Shown here in pieces: positions 25,399-36,228 of a stretch of DNA of 64,000 nt. The DNA is taken from NCBI GenBank assembly GCA_002104905.1, contig MCFE01000007.1, positions 186,001-250,000 of the forward strand, read 5' to 3'. The notes below the pieces were generated by a model that had not been told where the DNA came from, made no database searches, and saw nothing but the letters and a program-made list of their open reading frames with translations. The position numbers and the translations under genes are program-made. Every line of letters starts with the position of its first letter. Position 1 is the stretch's first letter. The DNA is from Basidiobolus meristosporus CBS 931.73. Taxonomy: Eukaryota > Basidiobolomycota > Basidiobolomycetes > Basidiobolales > Basidiobolaceae.

Positions 25399-27243
25399 AT
25401 GTGGTGTCAACAACGTACAATCCAGTATTCAGCTGCGAATTTCCAGAACATGGCCTCTCAACTAGTCAAGGATATATTCACGTCTTCTCTCAGCAACTCT
25501 ATTACTATTAACGAATTTGTGTTGGAAATGCGAAATGCTGGGATCAAGGCGAAATTCGGGACCTTTGTCAAAAAATGTAATTTGGTGACCGTATCGAAAA
25601 GAATTACACTTGTAAAGCCAATTCTGGAAGATATGGAGAGATGTTTCAGTACCGTCGAGCTCAAGGCAAATGCTGGAATCTTGCTGCCTCAGGGAATCAG
25701 TCTCTTTTACGTAACTGATAGAGACTTATGCGACTTCAACAGCATGGAGAGTCAAGAAAGCTATGGCATCGGTATGGAAGAAAGTGGCTTGCTCCTAGTT
25801 TATGCATGGCCAAGGAATAGCGTACACATATTGGACCTGCCGCAACTTTCAGAGCAATTGGATAAGATCACCCAAAGGCTAGCTGTATTACTGGAGTCAA
25901 AATCGCCCAAGTACGTGTATAATTGTCATCAGCTATTCGAGCGCCTCAAGCAATTCCTTTGGCTAAACTACAGAGACTTCAACAACATTTCCGACATCCA
26001 AGAGACAGGCCAGGAGCTTTCGTCGATGATCAAAAAAGCTGGTCTTCACCATTATCTAAAGGACTCAATGAACCCGAGCATTGTCCGGAATAGGGATGCC
26101 TGGCTTCATAGGCCTATCCATCGGGACCTGCTCACCTGTGCAGCGCTGGATGCTTATTGTATTCATCAGATTGCCCAGGCCACCAATACCACCCTAAGAA
26201 CAGAAGACGCAGTTTATAGAAAAAGTGACTTCTTTGTGACACAGGTCAACCTAGAGATTGAATGTGACACAGAAGCTATCAGTGAAAGCTTATGGCCTGA
26301 GCTGTTACAAGAGATCGAAATAACTGATACTGATTTATTTCTTGATATTGGAAAGAAGATCCGGTTGAACAGGCATTCCTCCACCAGAGTAATCCCGGCT
26401 TTCGAGGTTAGTGAGAAGCTGGTCCACGAAATTCTTGCAAAGCATTCTCCCGGAAAGCAAAATAGGGCCATAATAGGAAGTTCTTTTCATCGACTCTCCC
26501 GGATGATGTATGACGATAAGATAGCCGGGTTGACATGGAGAATAGGGAGGAGAATCAAGGGACTCGAACCCATCTTCCACGACAAGATAGGTGGTGCAGT
26601 GAACGTACTTCTTTGCGGCCCGCCCAACGTAGGAAAAACCTCACTCATAAGGGCATTGTGTCAGAATATGGCAAGAGAACGATCCCTCTGTTTAATTGAT
26701 ACATCAGGCGAGGTTTGTGGCGGTGGTCCATTGGGCGATGCTAGAGTATTCAAGCCGTGTGATCCACATAAGCAATACGAATTGATGATAGATATCATCA
26801 AGAATCACTCCCCCAGTCACATGGTAATCGATGAGATCCATACTATGGAAGAGATGAAGTTATGCTCCACCATATCCAAACGGGGGGTTAAAGTTATAGC
26901 ATCAGTTCATGGACTATTCGAAGAGCTGATATATAATCCACAACTCAACGTGTGCTTTGGAGGTATACACAAGATAGTTTTGTCGGACAAAAGGGCAGAA
27001 GCGTCTGGTAGAAAAACTCGAATTGAGCGATTAGAAAAATCTCTCTTTGATGTGGTTATTCAGCTAGATTTCAAGGAGGATCGCTTTCAATACTGCTTTA
27101 TTACTGAAGTAAATGATGCGGTAGATAAGGTACTAGACAACCAGCTAGTTCATGCTACATGCCGTTATCTCGTTGGAGATAGACTATATGAGAAAACGTT
27201 GCATATTGGCTCGAGCGATGAATACCTTCATCTTCCAAATTAG
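25399..27243 (+). CDS. Egalitarian-like winged helix, degenerate DEDD exonuclease fold and SpoIIIAA/Ycf45-type AAA ATPase fusion
   Basis: This is an intronless frame of about 614 residues; a second ATG at 25450 has a stronger start context and may be used. Residues about 20-75 resemble the winged-helix unit of Egalitarian/EXD1-type proteins. Residues about 124-260 resemble a 3'-5' exonuclease (RNase D-like) fold, with VHILDLPQL and the late motif DAWLHRPIHRDLLTCAALDA, but the expected early acidic residues are not seen (GIGMEES, VYNCHQLFE), so it is probably inactive. Residues about 370-560 match the ATPase of bacterial SpoIIIAA and plastid Ycf45/R3H-ATPases: LTWRIGRRIKG, Walker A GPPNVGKTS near 407, LIDTSGEVCGGGP, Walker B MVIDEIHT near 474 and GGIHKIVLSDKRAEASGRKT. 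It probably binds nucleic acid and hydrolyses ATP; the biological role is unknown. Confidence 0.8.
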   Translation: MWCQQRTIQYSAANFQNMASQLVKDIFTSSLSNSITINEFVLEMRNAGIKAKFGTFVKKCNLVTVSKRITLVKPILEDMERCFSTVELKANAGILLPQGISLFYVTDRDLCDFNSMESQESYGIGMEESGLLLVYAWPRNSVHILDLPQLSEQLDKITQRLAVLLESKSPKYVYNCHQLFERLKQFLWLNYRDFNNISDIQETGQELSSMIKKAGLHHYLKDSMNPSIVRNRDAWLHRPIHRDLLTCAALDAYCIHQIAQATNTTLRTEDAVYRKSDFFVTQVNLEIECDTEAISESLWPELLQEIEITDTDLFLDIGKKIRLNRHSSTRVIPAFEVSEKLVHEILAKHSPGKQNRAIIGSSFHRLSRMMYDDKIAGLTWRIGRRIKGLEPIFHDKIGGAVNVLLCGPPNVGKTSLIRALCQNMARERSLCLIDTSGEVCGGGPLGDARVFKPCDPHKQYELMIDIIKNHSPSHMVIDEIHTMEEMKLCSTISKRGVKVIASVHGLFEELIYNPQLNVCFGGIHKIVLSDKRAEASGRKTRIERLEKSLFDVVIQLDFKEDRFQYCFITEVNDAVDKVLDNQLVHATCRYLVGDRLYEKTLHIGSSDEYLHLPN

Positions 27244-27805
27244 CTGGAGTATAAATTGATAGGTTATAATGCAAACGTCAGAAGCTCTACAATCACCTTC
27301 GTTTCTCTGCAAACTTTCCGCTCTTTTAATACTCGCACAACCATAAACCATTGACAAAAAGCTCTGTGAAACTGATGTAGATTTGGATATCAATTACGTC
27401 TTAAACCAGTAGGTTTTGGTCAATATTAGAGGGAAGAAGATACGAACGTCATCTGAAAGCATTAGATTTCTAAGCTTTCCTATTTGAACTAATCTTTTAC
27501 GGGATTTAAATAACCTGTCGCAGCGGGTAGTTAGAAGCAGAGGTACATAATATAGTCACTCAACACATGACGTTGATTACATTTAGAAGATAGTAGGGCC
27601 CGGCTTGAGTAATTGGTATTTATCATATCTTCTGCTACAGCATTCATTGGCATTCGTGTAGGAGTTCCGCAATGCGAGCGATCATGAGCCATTTTAATCA
27701 AGTATTACTCAGCCGCGAGCACCAACATTCAATCAAGTTATGTGATCAGAATTAGTAAGCAGAAGATGTGTATAAATGGGCGGCTGTTCAACCTATTCAC
27801 AATCA
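27244..27805. other. Intergenic between the ATPase fusion and reductase genes
   Basis: Nothing coding is seen. The downstream end holds the reductase promoter. Confidence 0.55.
27771..27778 (+). promoter_or_regulatory. TATA-like element of the NmrA-like gene
   Basis: The sequence tataaatg lies 27 bp before the start codon at 27806. Confidence 0.45.
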
Positions 27806-28939
27806 ATGAGTTCAATCACAGTAGCTTTGGCAGGAGGATCCGGTAATACTGAAGGACGGACAGGTCATTTATCCACTCACTAATTGTCTTTCAATAGGTG
27901 GCTTGGGAAGATATATTCTGGATGAGCTTCTATCTCAAGGGAAGCATCGTGTAGTGATTCTTGCTAGAGAGGTAAATTTTATCTGCTTCTTGCCATGTAG
28001 TTGCTTAGTGCTGAAATCTTCCGTGAAGCCTCGACCTGATCTGGAAAAATTAGGGGCTACGGTGGCAGTTGTCGACTACGCAAACTCCGAATCACTGTTG
28101 AAAGCGCTTCAAGGTGTCCACACAGTACTCTCCTTCATTTGGAGTGATGATGGAGGCCTGAAAGATGCGCAGATAGAGCTACTAAAGGCAGCCGAGAGAG
28201 CAGGTGTCAAACGTTTTGCCCCAAGTGAGTGGGCTTTGGATTCGGTTTCGTAAGTAGTACCGGATTTACCATGCTGCCGCGTAAGAAACTAAGATTACCT
28301 CCAAGATATGATGACGTTCCTCAGTATGCAGATAAAAAGCCAATCCGAGAGCTCCTAAGCAAGAGCAGCATTGAATCAACGCTGTTCTTCAATGGGCTAT
28401 TCTTGAATTATTTTGGGAAAGAAAAGGGGTACCTTCGAGAGGTCAATATAGTCTATGACGTTGAAAAGGGGACAGCTGTGATCCCAGGTACGGGCGAGGA
28501 ACCCTTGAGTGTCACTCACACTACAGATGTTGCACGGTATGTAGTCGCATCACTAGAGCAGCCAAAATGGAGACCTATCACAGGTATTGAGGGTGAGCGG
28601 ACTACTTTCAATAAGATACTGCATTCATTGGAAAGGGCAACTGGTAAGGCTTCATGACTTTGTCGGACTGTAGAATGGCGGCATATTGATGGAAAAGGCT
28701 GATCTATTTGTGATACATTCCTACTAGGCAAAACATTCCAAGTGGATTATAAGCCTGCCTCTGTGTTTGAGGCTAACATCCAGAAGAATCAGGGCCCTAC
28801 GATGGCAACATTCATGGACTATATCTGCCTGAGCTGGATCAAAGGCCATGGAGTTGTGACCCCATCTGTGAAAGAAGATTTTCCCCATATCAAGCCTGTA
28901 GGTGTTGCTGAATTCATTCAGCAGGAATGGGGGAGCTAA
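27806..28939 (+). CDS. NmrA-like / isoflavone-reductase-like NAD(P)-binding protein
   Basis: Exons are 27806-27842, 27898-28249, 28306-28643 and 28728-28939, about 312 residues. An extra 57-nt in-frame intron (27972-28028) is possible and would give AREPRPDLEKLGA, which fits the family better. The N-terminus is a Rossmann dinucleotide-binding motif, GGSGGLGRY, split by the first intron. KRFAPSEWALDS and a following KK (ADKKPIRELL) match the NmrA / phenylcoumaran-benzylic-ether-reductase family, where the Lys helps catalysis or binding. These proteins are NADPH-dependent reductases or redox sensors in the cytosol; the substrate is unknown. Intron phases agree at every junction. Codon use resembles the neighbours. 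Confidence 0.85.
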
Positions 28940-29518
28940 ACCTGCGATTGACATTCGAAAGCTTTGATAGTATTATATATATATATCAAATAAAAGCGGA
29001 TTATGCTAGGGATTCACAATGATACCAGACTCTAGACTGCTCACACCAGTTGAGGTGCGGGGTGAAGTATATTCTATTTTGCACATGGTTTTGGGCTTAA
29101 TGTGACTGTATCAGCATCAACAGGCGGCACGAGTCAGGCCCTGAAATTTACCAAGCATGCTGAAGTGAATCATTCACCTGGTGGCAAGTGTTCACGCAGT
29201 TACACCTATCGAATTACTAAAGAGCACCTAAACTTTAGAGTGCTCATAATGCTCAATTGGGCAAGCATTCATCAAACAATGTCAAGTAACACCATGACCT
29301 ATGATGTATTGGCAATAGAGTTCACACGCAAGTATTCTTGATATATAATTTGTTTACTCTCATTCATGAATCAGAATGTTATTAAAATGACGAATAATGA
29401 ATTACAGTCTCCTCTAGTCTTATGCGGAAATCTCCATGGCATCTTCACTCACCTCAACTAAACTATAGATGTCGGTTTTCAAGACAGCTAGACAACGGAA
29501 CATTAGCTGAAACTGCGC
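28940..29518. other. Convergent intergenic region
   Basis: This holds a short (TA)n run near 28973-28986 and no gene. A frame at 29102-29341 has no recognisable features. Confidence 0.5.
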
Positions 29519-30526
29519 TTACGATCCATAGTAGTCGGGATATATACCTGTAGTTCCAGCCTTGAAGGTGTAGTTCAACTCCTTGACACCACGCTCATTG
29601 GGCTTCGCATAATTACGCAACATCTCATGTTTGCCCTTTTCGATTACACAAACATCTACGTTGGAACCGGAGCCAAGGTCGTTGAAAATACCGGCCTCGA
29701 TAGCATCTTTTACGAGCTCGATAGCTTCCTGACGCTGTTCGAACGAAAAAACAATTAAAATGACTGAATGGTAATGACTGCATACTGTATACTCACCTCC
29801 ATATCTTTCTTCCAACGGCTTTCGAATATGGACATCGCAGCCAGAGAACCTGAACCCATCGTGACAAATGGAAGCTTATCAGTGCTACCGTGTGGGTAGA
29901 TGGTGAATAGTTGTGGTCCGTGAACATCGAATCCTCCTAGTACAAGGGCAGCGCCAATATGACCTTGATATCTGGATGAGACGAATCCATTAGTTCCCGT
30001 TAATTTAGATTTGTTGAAGAAAAAATCACGTAATTACTTGAACAATTTTTGCTTCAACATTGTCATGGCAGTAACCACTCTAGCCTCACGTCCAGTTGAG
30101 AGGCGATGCAACTCAAGCTCACTGCTAATTAATGCGGTGGTAAACTCGGTATCAGCAGCAGTACCTGCGCCGCAGCACCACATATTAGGTGCGAGGTAGT
30201 GAATTTTTTCACAGTTTTTATCAGCGACAATGGGACCTTCAGTGGCACGAGTATCGGCACCAAGTACAACACCATCCTGAAAAGAGGTTAGAAGGCGGGA
30301 TGGGAGATATTCAACGGACTAAGAGTACCTTAAATATCACGCCAACGATGGTGGTACCAGTCTTGGTGGCCTTGGGTAAGGGTAGACCTTTGGATTCAAG
30401 AACGGCATTTCTAAGAATTTGCCCTAAGTATTCTCCTCAATACTCAGCGGGAAATATCAAGCCAAGTTACCTTTTGAAGTTGTCGAAGCTAAAGCCGCCT
30501 TTGGGTAATTCGTATTGTTGCTCCAT
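29519..30526 (-). CDS. PUP1: 20S proteasome beta2 subunit (trypsin-like; PUP1 / PSMB7 orthologue)
   Basis: Five minus-strand exons (30471-30526, 30330 or 30329-30410, 30038-30276, 29797-29971, 29519-29734) join in phase to give 255 residues. A short propeptide ([18 protein letters not shown]) leads to [10 protein letters not shown], where cleavage after Gly would expose the catalytic Thr. [20 protein letters not shown] and [13 protein letters not shown] are diagnostic of beta2, and [15 protein letters not shown] and [13 protein letters not shown] are conserved core strands. The C-terminal arm ([13 protein letters not shown]) normally wraps around beta3. It is a catalytic subunit of the proteasome, cutting after basic residues. 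Introns are short with normal signals. Essential housekeeping gene, no oddities. Confidence 0.97.
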
Positions 30527-30813
30527 ATTGAAAAATGGTTGCTAGTGAGAGAACTATCAAAATGAATTGCTGTGGAAACCCGCTATTTCACATCCAAATA
30601 CGTATGCGCTATGGAATATTGGAAATCAAGGTCTGCCCCTCATGTCCGGAGTGAAATCCTCTGATTACGTGTAGTATTGCTAAGGTTTCCTATTCTATGT
30701 GATTAAATGGGTGATTTATTCCGAACACGATTTTCTGCAACTTTGAATTCTGACAGTAAAGGGGGATAATTTAAGTAGGTTGGTGGAGATATGATATATG
30801 GTACGTGCATGCT

Positions 30814-31422
30814 CTAAATAGGGCAAAATATTAGAGTGTTGCGGGAACAGAAAACGAAGAAGGCCACAACAAAGACGATCATTAGAAATATTATGGAAAG
30901 CATAATGTATACAACGTTCTTGACTTTATCCCATTTGCTCGACTTTTGACAAGTCCCATCCTTACAAGTACTAGAGTCCGAACATTGGATGGTGTCTGAG
31001 CAAGAACCCCCAACTTGAATTTTCTCTTTGCACAGATTGTCGGTGCCACAGAAAAGGGTGTTGCTTGCGCAATTCCCATAATATGGTGACAGAGTCTGTT
31101 CATTAGGTCCAAAGGCCCATTTAAGAAATTGGTTCCGGAGAGAGGGATTGGCTGGTGCTTGGCAATGAAAGCAAGTAGCGTTGACGGCACTGACTACAGG
31201 TTGAAATATGACCTTGCTAGAGGTGACCACACATCCTTGAGAGTTTCCAGGCAGACATAAAAAGCCTTCGGTTTGTACAAAGCATTTCTGGCCGACCTGA
31301 GGGCATACTGGTCCCGTTTCTACCACAGATATATCACATTGGGTGCTTTGTGCAAGGCCTGTGGGTACCAGAGCCGATATAATGACCACAACAAAGTAGA
31401 TTAGTTTATCCGGATGCAGCAT
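30814..31422 (-). CDS. Cys-rich single-pass membrane protein with signal peptide
   Basis: 202 residues from the ATG that begins a good signal peptide (LIYFVVVIISALVPTGLAQS); an in-frame ATG at 31494 would place a polar extension before it and is less likely. The ectodomain has many Cys residues, with patterns such as CPQVGQKCF, CFHCQAP, FCGTDNLCKEK and a repeat-like end CSDTIQCSDSSTCKDGTC that recalls EGF- or Dickkopf-like disulfide modules. A transmembrane helix (IMLSIIFLMIVFVVAFFVF) is followed by a short tail. Likely a type I surface protein; no family can be named with confidence. It lies next to, and on the same strand as, the kelch protein gene. Confidence 0.72.
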   Translation of the reverse strand: MLHPDKLIYFVVVIISALVPTGLAQSTQCDISVVETGPVCPQVGQKCFVQTEGFLCLPGNSQGCVVTSSKVIFQPVVSAVNATCFHCQAPANPSLRNQFLKWAFGPNEQTLSPYYGNCASNTLFCGTDNLCKEKIQVGGSCSDTIQCSDSSTCKDGTCQKSSKWDKVKNVVYIMLSIIFLMIVFVVAFFVFCSRNTLIFCPI

Positions 31423-31716
31423 TATGCTACTCTTGTTGAGAGGCAACCTGACTTTATGTATTTTAGGCTTTGATCCCCAAACATTACACCACATGAAAGC
31501 TTGGCAGGTATTGGGTAAAGAAGACCACTATTACGCACCTTTTCATCATAAGAGCTTGGCTACGCACCCAATTTTGGGTTTTGCATCACACCTGGTAAAG
31601 TGGTTGTATTTAAAGATCTCCATTTATAGTAATCTCGTGGGCTAGATGATTTACGGTTGAGGTATTTATTTTGGCAGAGATATTTACAGCGGAATCCGTC
31701 AATCTGCAATTAGGCT

Positions 31717-32715
31717 TTAAGATAAATCCAGGGTGAGAGTTTCATTCAGATAAAGATACGTGTATTCTTCCTCCGTATATACATCAACCTGACCACCAAC
31801 GACATAAACCTTGTTTTGCAAACCCAGTAACCGGGGCGAGATTCTTGGACTTCCTGGCAACTGGGGTAAGTTTTGAAGCCATTTCTTATTGGTTAAGTCA
31901 TAGGCGTGGGGCTGTGTATCCTCTGATGGGACAAAAAAGACCTTGTCTCCAACCACAGTGGCAGAGAATTGCTTGAGGTTACTCGGCAAATGATCTCCCT
32001 TCGACCAAGTATTCTTGGTTGTGTCATATATTTGAATTTCATCAGAGTACTGGTAGTCCACATCATAGTATTTCCCGCCGAAGAGATAGATGTCCGTGCC
32101 AAACGCTACGCAAGTCGCCTCCCCAACAGCAAGCGGCAGTGGGCTTCCTTGGCTCCATGTATCGGATGAAGAGGAGTATATGAGGGTGGTATTGTACGGT
32201 GTGGGGGTATCATCACCAGTGGAGTATCCTCCAAACAGGTAGATCGTCTTGTTCAGGCTGCAACCAGCAGCATCATAATACGTGTTAGGTAAAGAGGCAA
32301 GTTCACGCCACGAATCGGTGCTGGGGGTATAGGCCCAATTGTTCGCATAACTGATTAGCTCCTCGCCAGCCTTTGCCCCACCAATCACATAAAAGGTGTT
32401 TTCAATTACCACAGATGCAGTACGTTCTCGAACATCGGGTGCGTCTTTGCCGAGAGTCCAGGTGTTGTTAAGCGGAGAAAAGATTCGAGTCAATTTCGTG
32501 TCGAAAACGTCTCCACCTGAAGTGCCTTCTTGTCCCGCAACAAGGAGAAGTTGTCCATTAATTACTCCACCAGCCATGGAGGAGATCCCCCGACCAGAGA
32601 GTCTCATCTCAGTCGTAGTGGGTAAGTCAGCCAATCTTGTCCATTCAGCAGCATTGGCGAATACAGAGCCATATGCTACTGCCAACCAGGAGTGTAACGA
32701 GAAGGACAGCTTCAT
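31717..32715 (-). CDS. Secreted kelch-repeat protein
   Basis: This intronless frame encodes 332 residues. A signal peptide covers about residues 1-22 (ending FANA). The rest is a series of about six kelch blades, seen in the recurring hydrophobic-GG pattern: FYVIGGAKAG, IYLFGGYSTG, IYLFGGKYYD and VYVVGGQVD, each with a paired W (WTLGKDAP, WRELASLP, WSQGSPLP, WSKGDHLP, WLQNLPQLP). It would fold as a six-bladed beta-propeller outside the cell. There are several N-glycosylation sites and no membrane anchor. The usual role of such propellers is protein or sugar binding; some resemble galactose-oxidase-like folds, but I see no catalytic Tyr/Cys pair. Function unknown. Confidence 0.85.
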   Translation of the reverse strand: MKLSFSLHSWLAVAYGSVFANAAEWTRLADLPTTTEMRLSGRGISSMAGGVINGQLLLVAGQEGTSGGDVFDTKLTRIFSPLNNTWTLGKDAPDVRERTASVVIENTFYVIGGAKAGEELISYANNWAYTPSTDSWRELASLPNTYYDAAGCSLNKTIYLFGGYSTGDDTPTPYNTTLIYSSSSDTWSQGSPLPLAVGEATCVAFGTDIYLFGGKYYDVDYQYSDEIQIYDTTKNTWSKGDHLPSNLKQFSATVVGDKVFFVPSEDTQPHAYDLTNKKWLQNLPQLPGSPRISPRLLGLQNKVYVVGGQVDVYTEEEYTYLYLNETLTLDLS

Positions 32716-34478
32716 AACGTAAATGTGGAGTACAGGCTTACATCAACCAGCGCTTATATATTGAAAGCAAGGTTCTGACACTGGCATGGATCACTGCTGT
32801 CGAAATCCCATGCAATAGTGACATGGCTAATTGGATCATATTTCTTGGGAGGCCACTTTGATAGGGCAGGATTGGTTCAAAATGGTCTCGGGTGGAAAAT
32901 GCCTGGATTAGAGGTGGAGTTGCCTTAACATATGTCCCAAATTGTCCAACAGTGCTTAAAACAACCGATTGACTCATAAATACGTCACTTCCGTGATTCT
33001 CGGTCAATGGGCATTCAGAGCTGGCATTTATACTATCTCACGGCCACCCTTGGCGCCTGTTTTCTGGCACAATGAGAATATGGGCTTGTCGGATCATTGG
33101 TGTCCACCGCATATGGCCTTCACCACAGGAGATGTGACTCAGAAATACGGCTTCCTGATCCTATCCCCAGTCCGTTGTGTTAGGTCCTTTGGAGTGGTAC
33201 TCGTTACACAGCAAGATCTATATTTCTTAACTCTGTGTTCCACACCTACGCCTGAAGGTTTACAATTGATAAGATAAATATCAAGAAACTCCACACGTTG
33301 TATGCATGGTGAGAGGAGACTTATAGATGTAGCAGTAACACTTCAAGATATATCATTTGAGGCGATATAAATCAGTTGGTGTGGTCCCCAGGATGTCCTG
33401 GCGTTGTAGGTGATCAGAGATATAGCGTTGTGTGCTAATCGGGTCATCTGATTTGCTCTATCAGTAAGGGGGAACGAAGTGAGATTTGGAGATAAGCCTG
33501 GATCGATCAGTTTCAGCAGTATCGTCGTTCATTTCGATGTAGAGCATATACCACGCATGCCAAGCGTTGCTGTATATACGAGAGCCTAGGGACAGGCACC
33601 TCATTGGGTTCTATTCCAGTCTGGCTGAGGGCGGTGTGCTATACCCTTGGTGATCAACCCTGTTGAACTTCAGCCATACTACAACATCACCTGCCAATGC
33701 TCCGTCTTGCTACTTGCCTCATTCCTAACAAAACCTCCGAGGGTGCCAGAGGCTGCTTAAATTTGCCTATATTGACCATCAGCATCCTAGAACTTTCCAT
33801 GCTCTACTCAAGATCATCATTGGCTGTGTAACCAATGCAAATCTGATGGTTTGCTGTCAACGATGCCTGCTTATATGGTGCAAATCACCTCGATACTCAT
33901 ACCAGTTGAATCGCAATACAGGATTCTCGATACATCTTCCTTTTAAAATATCTAGTGGCTGGCAGCTTTGTTCTGCTCGACCTGGGGTGTGCATAGGCTC
34001 AAACAAGGTTATATTCAAGCACCTTGGCCACAATGTTTCCCCAAATGTCTTGATTGGCCATCCGAGTACTAGAGGCTCCATTTATGCAGAGGGGGAGATG
34101 CTTCAAAAATTCATTCGGTTTTCAGCAAGTGGCTCTGAATTTGAGTCACTTATACAGAGCTCCACCGATGCTCAAGTGCGGGAGGTGATCTAGGGCTAAT
34201 CCAGCCAGCAAAGGTAGAATTAGAGAAGCGTACTCCATGCCATTAAAATTCCGAACCATACCAACCCCCCACTTTTGGAGTGCCTCTGGTAGGTATGCAG
34301 TAAAGGAGAGGGCATCCAAAATACACTGCATATGATGTACTTGCACCCTCAAGTGTAACCAATAAGGTTATTGCTTAGAACCACTTATTAACAAGCTTCG
34401 AAGCTCAACTAGTGACGACACCACTATCGTTCTTCAGACCATTGTTAAAGATCCTTGGATATCCTAATACTTAGTGCA
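32716..34478. other. Divergent intergenic region
   Basis: Upstream regions of the kelch and zinc-finger genes. A 115-codon frame at 33846-34193 has no recognisable motif and I do not call it a gene. Confidence 0.45.
32753..32761 (-). promoter_or_regulatory. TATA box of the kelch gene
   Basis: The minus-strand sequence atatataag lies 37 bp upstream of the kelch start codon. Confidence 0.6.
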
Positions 34479-35405
34479 ATGCCATCACAATCAATTACTT
34501 CAACTCGAGATAGTGGGCTAGAATTGGCAGCATCTTCCTTTCAGTTGCCCAATCTACGTTCACTTTTTCCGGATTTGCTGGAGTCATCTAACTCTCTTGC
34601 TTCTCCGCTCCCCAACAGCAAACATCATAACCCATTCGATTTTCCTTGGAATTCTAAAGACCTTTGCACGTTCCCAAATGAGCCCTCTAACCATGGCTCA
34701 GCTAACTGCTGCAAGCCAGGTTGTAGCTGCGACTCTAACATGCTGGGTGATAACATCTATTTTTTCTCCAAACGGGAGAGATTACCCAGTATATCTTCAG
34801 CAAGCTCCTCCCCCTTATTAGCTACCCCGCAATCAACCACTGCCGGTCTTCCTACAGAATTCGTCGAGGTTGCGGAAAGGGCAGGATTCGAGCCTCCAAT
34901 ATCAATGACAAAGCCGTTTAGTTATTTAGGAAAGTCGGTGGGATTCGATGAGGGAGTTGTTAACTGGGCCTTCTCTGCCAAAAGGCCTCCGGGGGAACCT
35001 CATCCAGGCGTCTGCCAGAAATACCCCCAACCAGAATCAAGAATTACTTGGCAGGCAGAAAACCAGAGGCCTCTCGGCTCAGGTACGAATGAGCTTCTGG
35101 GGGACATGCCCTGCTCCATCAGTAAGTCCATTCCTGCCACTATACATAAGCCCTATCGATGCACCCATTGCGGCAAACGATTCGCCAGACCTAGCTCCTT
35201 GAATACTCACATTTACTCTCACACTGGGGAGAAACCATTCGAATGTGAGGAGGAGGGTTGCAATCGCCGCTTCTCAGTCCTCTCTAACTTAAGGCGTCAT
35301 GCGAAGCTCCATGTAAGAAGCCAGAGGGGACGCCATCTCCACAACAAAACTCTCGGTTCACCAATGAAACCAGAGGTTGGAGTGGCATATGTAGGACATT
35401 GGTAA
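34479..35405 (+). CDS. C2H2 zinc-finger transcription factor with two C-terminal fingers
   Basis: 308 residues from the first in-frame ATG; no intron is needed. The N-terminal two thirds is Ser/Pro-rich and probably disordered, with an unusual Cys cluster near residues 75-90 (CCKPGCSCDSN). The C-terminal end holds two tandem C2H2 fingers: CTHCGKRFARPSSLNTHIYSH joined by the canonical TGEKPFE linker to a second one beginning CEEEGCNRRFSV. A basic tail follows. Two fingers with this linker are typical of fungal DNA-binding regulators (Msn2/CreA-like layout); targets are unknown. It acts in the nucleus. Confidence 0.87.
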   Translation: MPSQSITSTRDSGLELAASSFQLPNLRSLFPDLLESSNSLASPLPNSKHHNPFDFPWNSKDLCTFPNEPSNHGSANCCKPGCSCDSNMLGDNIYFFSKRERLPSISSASSSPLLATPQSTTAGLPTEFVEVAERAGFEPPISMTKPFSYLGKSVGFDEGVVNWAFSAKRPPGEPHPGVCQKYPQPESRITWQAENQRPLGSGTNELLGDMPCSISKSIPATIHKPYRCTHCGKRFARPSSLNTHIYSHTGEKPFECEEEGCNRRFSVLSNLRRHAKLHVRSQRGRHLHNKTLGSPMKPEVGVAYVGHW

Positions 35406-36228
35406 ACAGCCTATGTCTCCTCGTACGACTCCCCTATATTTTCTCGGCTGTATATACTGCTTAATTCCTGCAAAGAACTTCGTATCATTTCTCACTTATT
35501 TATTTCAATCACATGCTTGAAATCCTCATTACAAGCCACACTTGACGCTGTAGATTCATATTTATATGTAGAAAAATGGATGTTTCCATTAGCGTTGACC
35601 CACTTTCCCTTACTCTCGATTAAAATATATTGCTAGCCTTTATTCCTATCTCGCATGATTCACCTGATCCCCATCCCAAAGCCATGATGGTAGTAGGTTT
35701 TGACGGTATAATGGACTTTTGGGCTCAGTTCGCACTAACTAGCGTACGCTGCTGCTATCTTTTACCGATCTGCGCCATAAGAGAACTATATTTACCCCGC
35801 AAGCCTCCCCTCCCCCAAGTAATGAACAATAGGTTCGACGAAAAATGGCATGTGCTATTGTGACTAGATTTGGACCCACTGGATATGATCCGGATCAATC
35901 TCCACCTATACGCAGGTCTAAAAATTGTAAATAGGGGGTCTGGGGGGTGGATAACAGCAAGATGCTTAATCGAATAGAAACTATTAGGGATGCTTTATGG
36001 TTTAACCTTATACGACTTAAGCAAAATATCTAAATGGCTGAAGAGACTATGAAGCTGACAACAAGAAAGATTCAATCGGATTGGATACGAATTGAGAGAA
36101 TTTGTTGTTATGGAAGGGCCAATAAGTAAACGAGTCATCTTTGATGAAATGCCCGATAAACAGAAAGATGGATGGAATCAAGTACGAAACTGGTGTTGCT
36201 CTAACCGCGACAAGGCTTCAGAAGAGCT
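35406..36228. other. Convergent intergenic region
   Basis: Between the zinc-finger and MitoPLD-like genes. No gene is seen. Confidence 0.5.
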
